Below, piece after piece: positions 61,413-64,000 of a DNA stretch of 64,000 nt. The DNA comes from Trichomonas tenax. Its lineage: Eukaryota; Parabasalia; Trichomonadida; Trichomonadidae. The notes under the pieces were generated by a model. The model was not told the DNA's origin, ran no database searches, and saw only the letters and a program-made list of their open reading frames with translations. A program made the position numbers and the translations under genes. The DNA lies in NCBI GenBank assembly GCA_023091735.1, contig JALKBU010000153.1:1-64000 (forward strand), in the 5' to 3' direction. Position 1 is the stretch's first letter, and every line of letters starts with the position of its first letter.

Positions 61413-62313
61413 TTTAACAATTTTAGCGACAAAAAGTGCATAACGTTAATTGTAAATTAAAATGTTTTCTCAGTCAAAAAAAATATAAAACACTTATTTA
61501 AGCCTCTATATCATTCCCATTATCGTATCCTGGTGATTCTTATACATATTGTCAACTAAATCTAGATCATATACCTTTGTTTGCATGAGATTTCTAATGA
61601 TAAAATATTTTGACATGTAAATTCTAAAAAAACATAACAATTTATTGCTGGCAATTTTAATTTCAAAAAAAGTTAAAATCATGACTATATAAATGATCAC
61701 CACACTCTGTTACTTAGTGTATCATATTAAGCAATCATAAGGCGCTTCTTTCTTTAATTTGATAAGAATTAGACGATTCTCAACTCAAGTAAATATAATT
61801 TTGAATTTTAAAATGCATTCTTTTCACTACTAGTGAAAAAACTTGTGTTCATGTAATAGTGCATCATTTCCTTGATTATAAATGTCTTAAACACTTATAT
61901 TTTCATGCAATCAATAACGATTTTGAAATCCGGAAAATATTCATTTGCATAAGTATTGATACTAAAGTAATAGAAATATAAAACTTATTGCAATATCATG
62001 TATTAATGCTCTAATATATGAATATAATAGTAAATAATCTGTACATCGTCTTCATAATGTGATGCACAAGGAATAACACAAATTGAGTGTATATATTGCT
62101 AAGCATAGTGATATTTTTGAAATATTTCATGGTAAAGTCAAGCGACCACAAGGATATATATTGTTCTTTCAGGAACACTTTTTGATTTGTCTTTATCATT
62201 AAATTAATGATTTCAAGATCTCAACTTATAATAGCATGATTTTCTTGAGTTCATTAAAGCATAAAATGTCTTAGCATGAATTTGTGCAAATTAAAAACGA
62301 AATAAAACAATGT
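61413..62313. other. Intergenic stretch with dispersed repeat copy
   Basis: No gene is seen. TTTGACATGTAAA (61609-61621), a full copy of the recurrent element, lies about 200 bp upstream of the RBM26-like gene. From 61840 to 62110 lies the second copy of the repeat found at 38.0-38.3 kb. Confidence 0.5.
61840..62110. repeat. Dispersed repeat, copy 2
   Basis: It shares with 38020-38320 the ordered words GTG-TTCATGTAATA, TATATGAATATAATA, CTTC-ATAATGTGATGCAC and GAATAACACA. It is diverged but collinear. Confidence 0.5.
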
Positions 62314-62949
62314 TTAATGAATATATTTTTCTTTGAACCATGTTCTCTTGTAATCAGTTGCGATGATGCTGGGCGTTAACTTATTAGCTGTCATATGGAA
62401 CACTTCAGCATTCTTAGATACAAGAACATCGACTACTTTCTTGTGATTTCCTATTAATGCAGCTATTAAAGGAGTATATCCTTCGCTATCAGATGCATCA
62501 ACGTCTGCACCCATAGTCAATAAGTAATTTACGGCCTCTATATGGCCTCTGCTCGCTGCAATAAATAATGGAGTTTTTCCATCAGCAGTTCTGCAGTCAA
62601 TATTGATTCTCCTTTGGCTCCTAGCGTCTGTTGATCCCTTTGAGTCTGTTAGATTGACTAAATACGTAATTGCGTCCATTGCACCTGATTGTGCAGCGAA
62701 ATGAAGTGCGCTGTAGCCATTAAAATTTCGTGCTTCGACATTTGCACGCTTTGAGACTAAATATTCTAACGAATTTTTCGAATTTGAATAGGCGGCGATC
62801 ATTAAAAATGTTTGTTGTTCAATTCCTTCGTCGCAGATATAAGCATCAGGACTTATCGAGTTTTTCTCGAAGAGATTTTGAAATTCTTCGTTATTTCCAT
62901 ACCTCAAATAAGTCCACATTGTCTTTATCTTTTCGCTCTTCTCATCCAT
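62314..62949 (-). CDS. Ankyrin-repeat protein, 211 aa
   Basis: From ATG 62949 (MDEKSEKIKTMWTYLRYG) a short helical N-terminus leads into four to five ankyrin repeats: QQTFLMIAAYSNSKNSLEYL, NGYSALHFAAQSGAMDAI, DGKTPLFIAASRGHIEAVNY and EGYTPLIAALIGNHKKV. It ends TDYKRTWFKEKYIH. Ankyrin repeats bind other proteins; no other domain is present. An upstream reading from 63018 needs a TTG start and would run through two promoter elements (TTTACGTGTCAAAA at 63007-63020 and TTACATGGCAAAA at 62972-62984), so I use 62949. Unlike the ankyrin relics at 2.9 and 15-17 kb, this gene is intact. Confidence 0.85.
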   Translation of the reverse strand: MDEKSEKIKTMWTYLRYGNNEEFQNLFEKNSISPDAYICDEGIEQQTFLMIAAYSNSKNSLEYLVSKRANVEARNFNGYSALHFAAQSGAMDAITYLVNLTDSKGSTDARSQRRINIDCRTADGKTPLFIAASRGHIEAVNYLLTMGADVDASDSEGYTPLIAALIGNHKKVVDVLVSKNAEVFHMTANKLTPSIIATDYKRTWFKEKYIH

Positions 62950-62971
62950 TATTTCTGATAAATAACTATAG

Positions 62972-63020
62972 TTACATGGCAAAAATCTAAATTTTGATTC
63001 AAAACTTTTACGTGTCAAAA
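62972..63020 (-). promoter_or_regulatory. Paired upstream elements of the ankyrin gene
   Basis: TTACATGGCAAAA (62972-62984) and TTTACGTGTCAAAA (63007-63020) lie 23-71 bp before ATG 62949. They match the consensus and define the start. Confidence 0.6.
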
Positions 63021-64000
63021 TATTAAAGAATCATTTCATCCAATGTTGACTTGATGTTATAATATCCAAACCAATGGAAATCTATTTGTCATTAAAAGGT
63101 TTCACCAACTCAAAATAATATATTTATTAAAGACCTTCTCACTCTTTAAGGTTATCCCTTGGATGGAAAAGGTTCGGATTATCTTTATGTCCTATTGTGT
63201 AGTAATATACTCAACATTAATTGATAGTATCAATGAAGGAATAGGTAAATTGGTGATGAAATTTCGGCATTTTAAGAAATTTTACAGATTTTTCTATCTA
63301 TTGGGTATCGAGATACGATGCATAGCTCTCACGATCATTGGCTTTGTGTATGCATGTTGTGGGCTGAACACTTGATGTATGTCAAAAAATTAACGTCTTT
63401 GTCATATGATAAAAAAGTGACAAAATAATTCATCATTATATTATTTGTTTGTTATTTTAGTTTCGCTGAAAATTGCACACTTATCTGAATCGAAAGTTAT
63501 AATATCCGCCAAATATTTTCATTGTTAGCAAAAAGTTAATATATTTTTGTTTAGGTACTATATTTACCTCTATTATTCATAGAATACATTTTAGTTATAA
63601 TTCTGTACATTGTCATGAATTATTATTTTATAAATACTATAGGATCCCCCAGAAATTGATCAATTTTCACATCGAATAAACTTTTCTTTATTCGAATTAT
63701 ATTAATAGAAGACATCGAGAAATATTGAAGGCTTCGTTTTGTACATAAGTATTAGCAAAATATCAGTTAACTCATCAATGAACTTCCAATAATTTGATTG
63801 TATTTATTGAGTTAGGTCTGTTTGGATAGCAGAAAACAATGTTCCTGAACAATGTAAATGCATGTGCGTCCATAGATTAACTAGAATAATAATGCATGTT
63901 CATAAAATGCATGATGTTTATAAAAAAAGTAAAAAAATGATCATAACTTAATTCAAACCTAGAATTGGTTTTGTCAGTATTGATCTTAACGGTTATGCCA
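63021..64000. other. Right-end stretch without a supportable gene
   Basis: The only frame of interest (63163-63375, +, 70 codons) encodes a hydrophobic peptide (ALTIIGFVYACCGLNT) with no promoter element. I do not call it. TATGTCAAAAAATTAACG and TTTGTCATATGATAAAAAAGTGACA (63377-63421) resemble promoter words, but no gene follows in the window. Confidence 0.4.

Noticed and set aside
63007..63020. Longer N-terminus for the ankyrin gene from TTG 63018
   Set aside because: It needs a non-ATG start and runs through two promoter elements.
1..64000. tRNA, rRNA or CRISPR arrays
   Set aside because: I looked for GGTTCRA-type T-loops with paired arms and for regularly spaced identical repeats and found none that hold up.
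1..64000. Introns with the trichomonad ACTAACACACAG 3' motif
   Set aside because: I saw no such motif near any gene, and all convincing genes are continuous.

Overview
The window looks like nuclear DNA of a parabasalid (trichomonad), most probably a Tritrichomonas foetus-like species. The evidence is as follows. The DNA is very AT-rich, and the genes are long, uninterrupted and intronless, scattered on both strands with no operon logic. 5' leaders appear very short, and several starts are preceded by a TCACTTTTT-type element resembling the trichomonad initiator (Inr). The family content is typical of trichomonads: DUF3447-like ankyrin proteins, a giant BEACH protein, LRR-coiled-coil proteins, AIG1-like GTPases and a multi-TM cyclase-like receptor. 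No tRNA, rRNA, CRISPR array or virus was seen. The species assignment is inference; no search was run.

Layout. From 1 to 10.4 kb is mostly decayed accessory DNA: remnants of trichomonad ankyrin-type genes, one apparently intact orphan gene (3632-4396), and three broken pieces that look like one AIG1-type GTPase family. An intact IQ-motif coiled-coil gene (about 8.1-9.3 kb) lies among them. From 10.9 to 15 kb are a helical-repeat protein, the t6A enzyme Kae1/OSGEP and an ADA3-like SAGA subunit. From 15.2 to 18 kb are a multiply broken ankyrin gene and an unassigned fragment. From 18.4 to 22.4 kb are a Wntless/TMEM181-like membrane protein and an LRR-coiled-coil protein. From 24.8 to 29 kb are an MFS sugar porter, an LKB1-like kinase with a C-terminal CaaX box, and a disrupted gene of unknown function. 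From 29.9 to 37 kb is a 2366-residue BEACH protein. From 39 to 46 kb are an auxin-efflux-carrier-family transporter, a TMEM53/DUF829 protein, transposon remains, a second helical-repeat protein and a coiled-coil protein. From 46.8 to 50.8 kb is a 1304-residue membrane protein whose C-terminal class III cyclase domain looks catalytically dead. From 51 to 52 kb is an SR-like RNA-binding protein. From 52.1 to 57.1 kb is a gene-poor repeat island with an 88-bp direct repeat, two large hairpins, a 30-bp tandem repeat and a truncated gene. From 57 to 63 kb are a CK1-family kinase, a small coiled-coil protein, a Med21-like Mediator subunit, an RBM26/27-like RNA-binding protein and an ankyrin protein.

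The genes do not form one pathway. Several fall into nuclear gene expression (ADA3-like, Med21-like, SR-like, RBM26-like) and others into signalling and membrane traffic (kinases, cyclase-like receptor, BEACH, Wntless-like). The most striking shared signal is non-coding. A 13-bp element close to TTTACRTGNCAAA, in either orientation and often in two or three copies, sits just upstream of at least nine unrelated genes and looks like an undescribed promoter element. The second theme is heavy gene decay by in-frame stops and frameshifts, concentrated in the accessory stretches.
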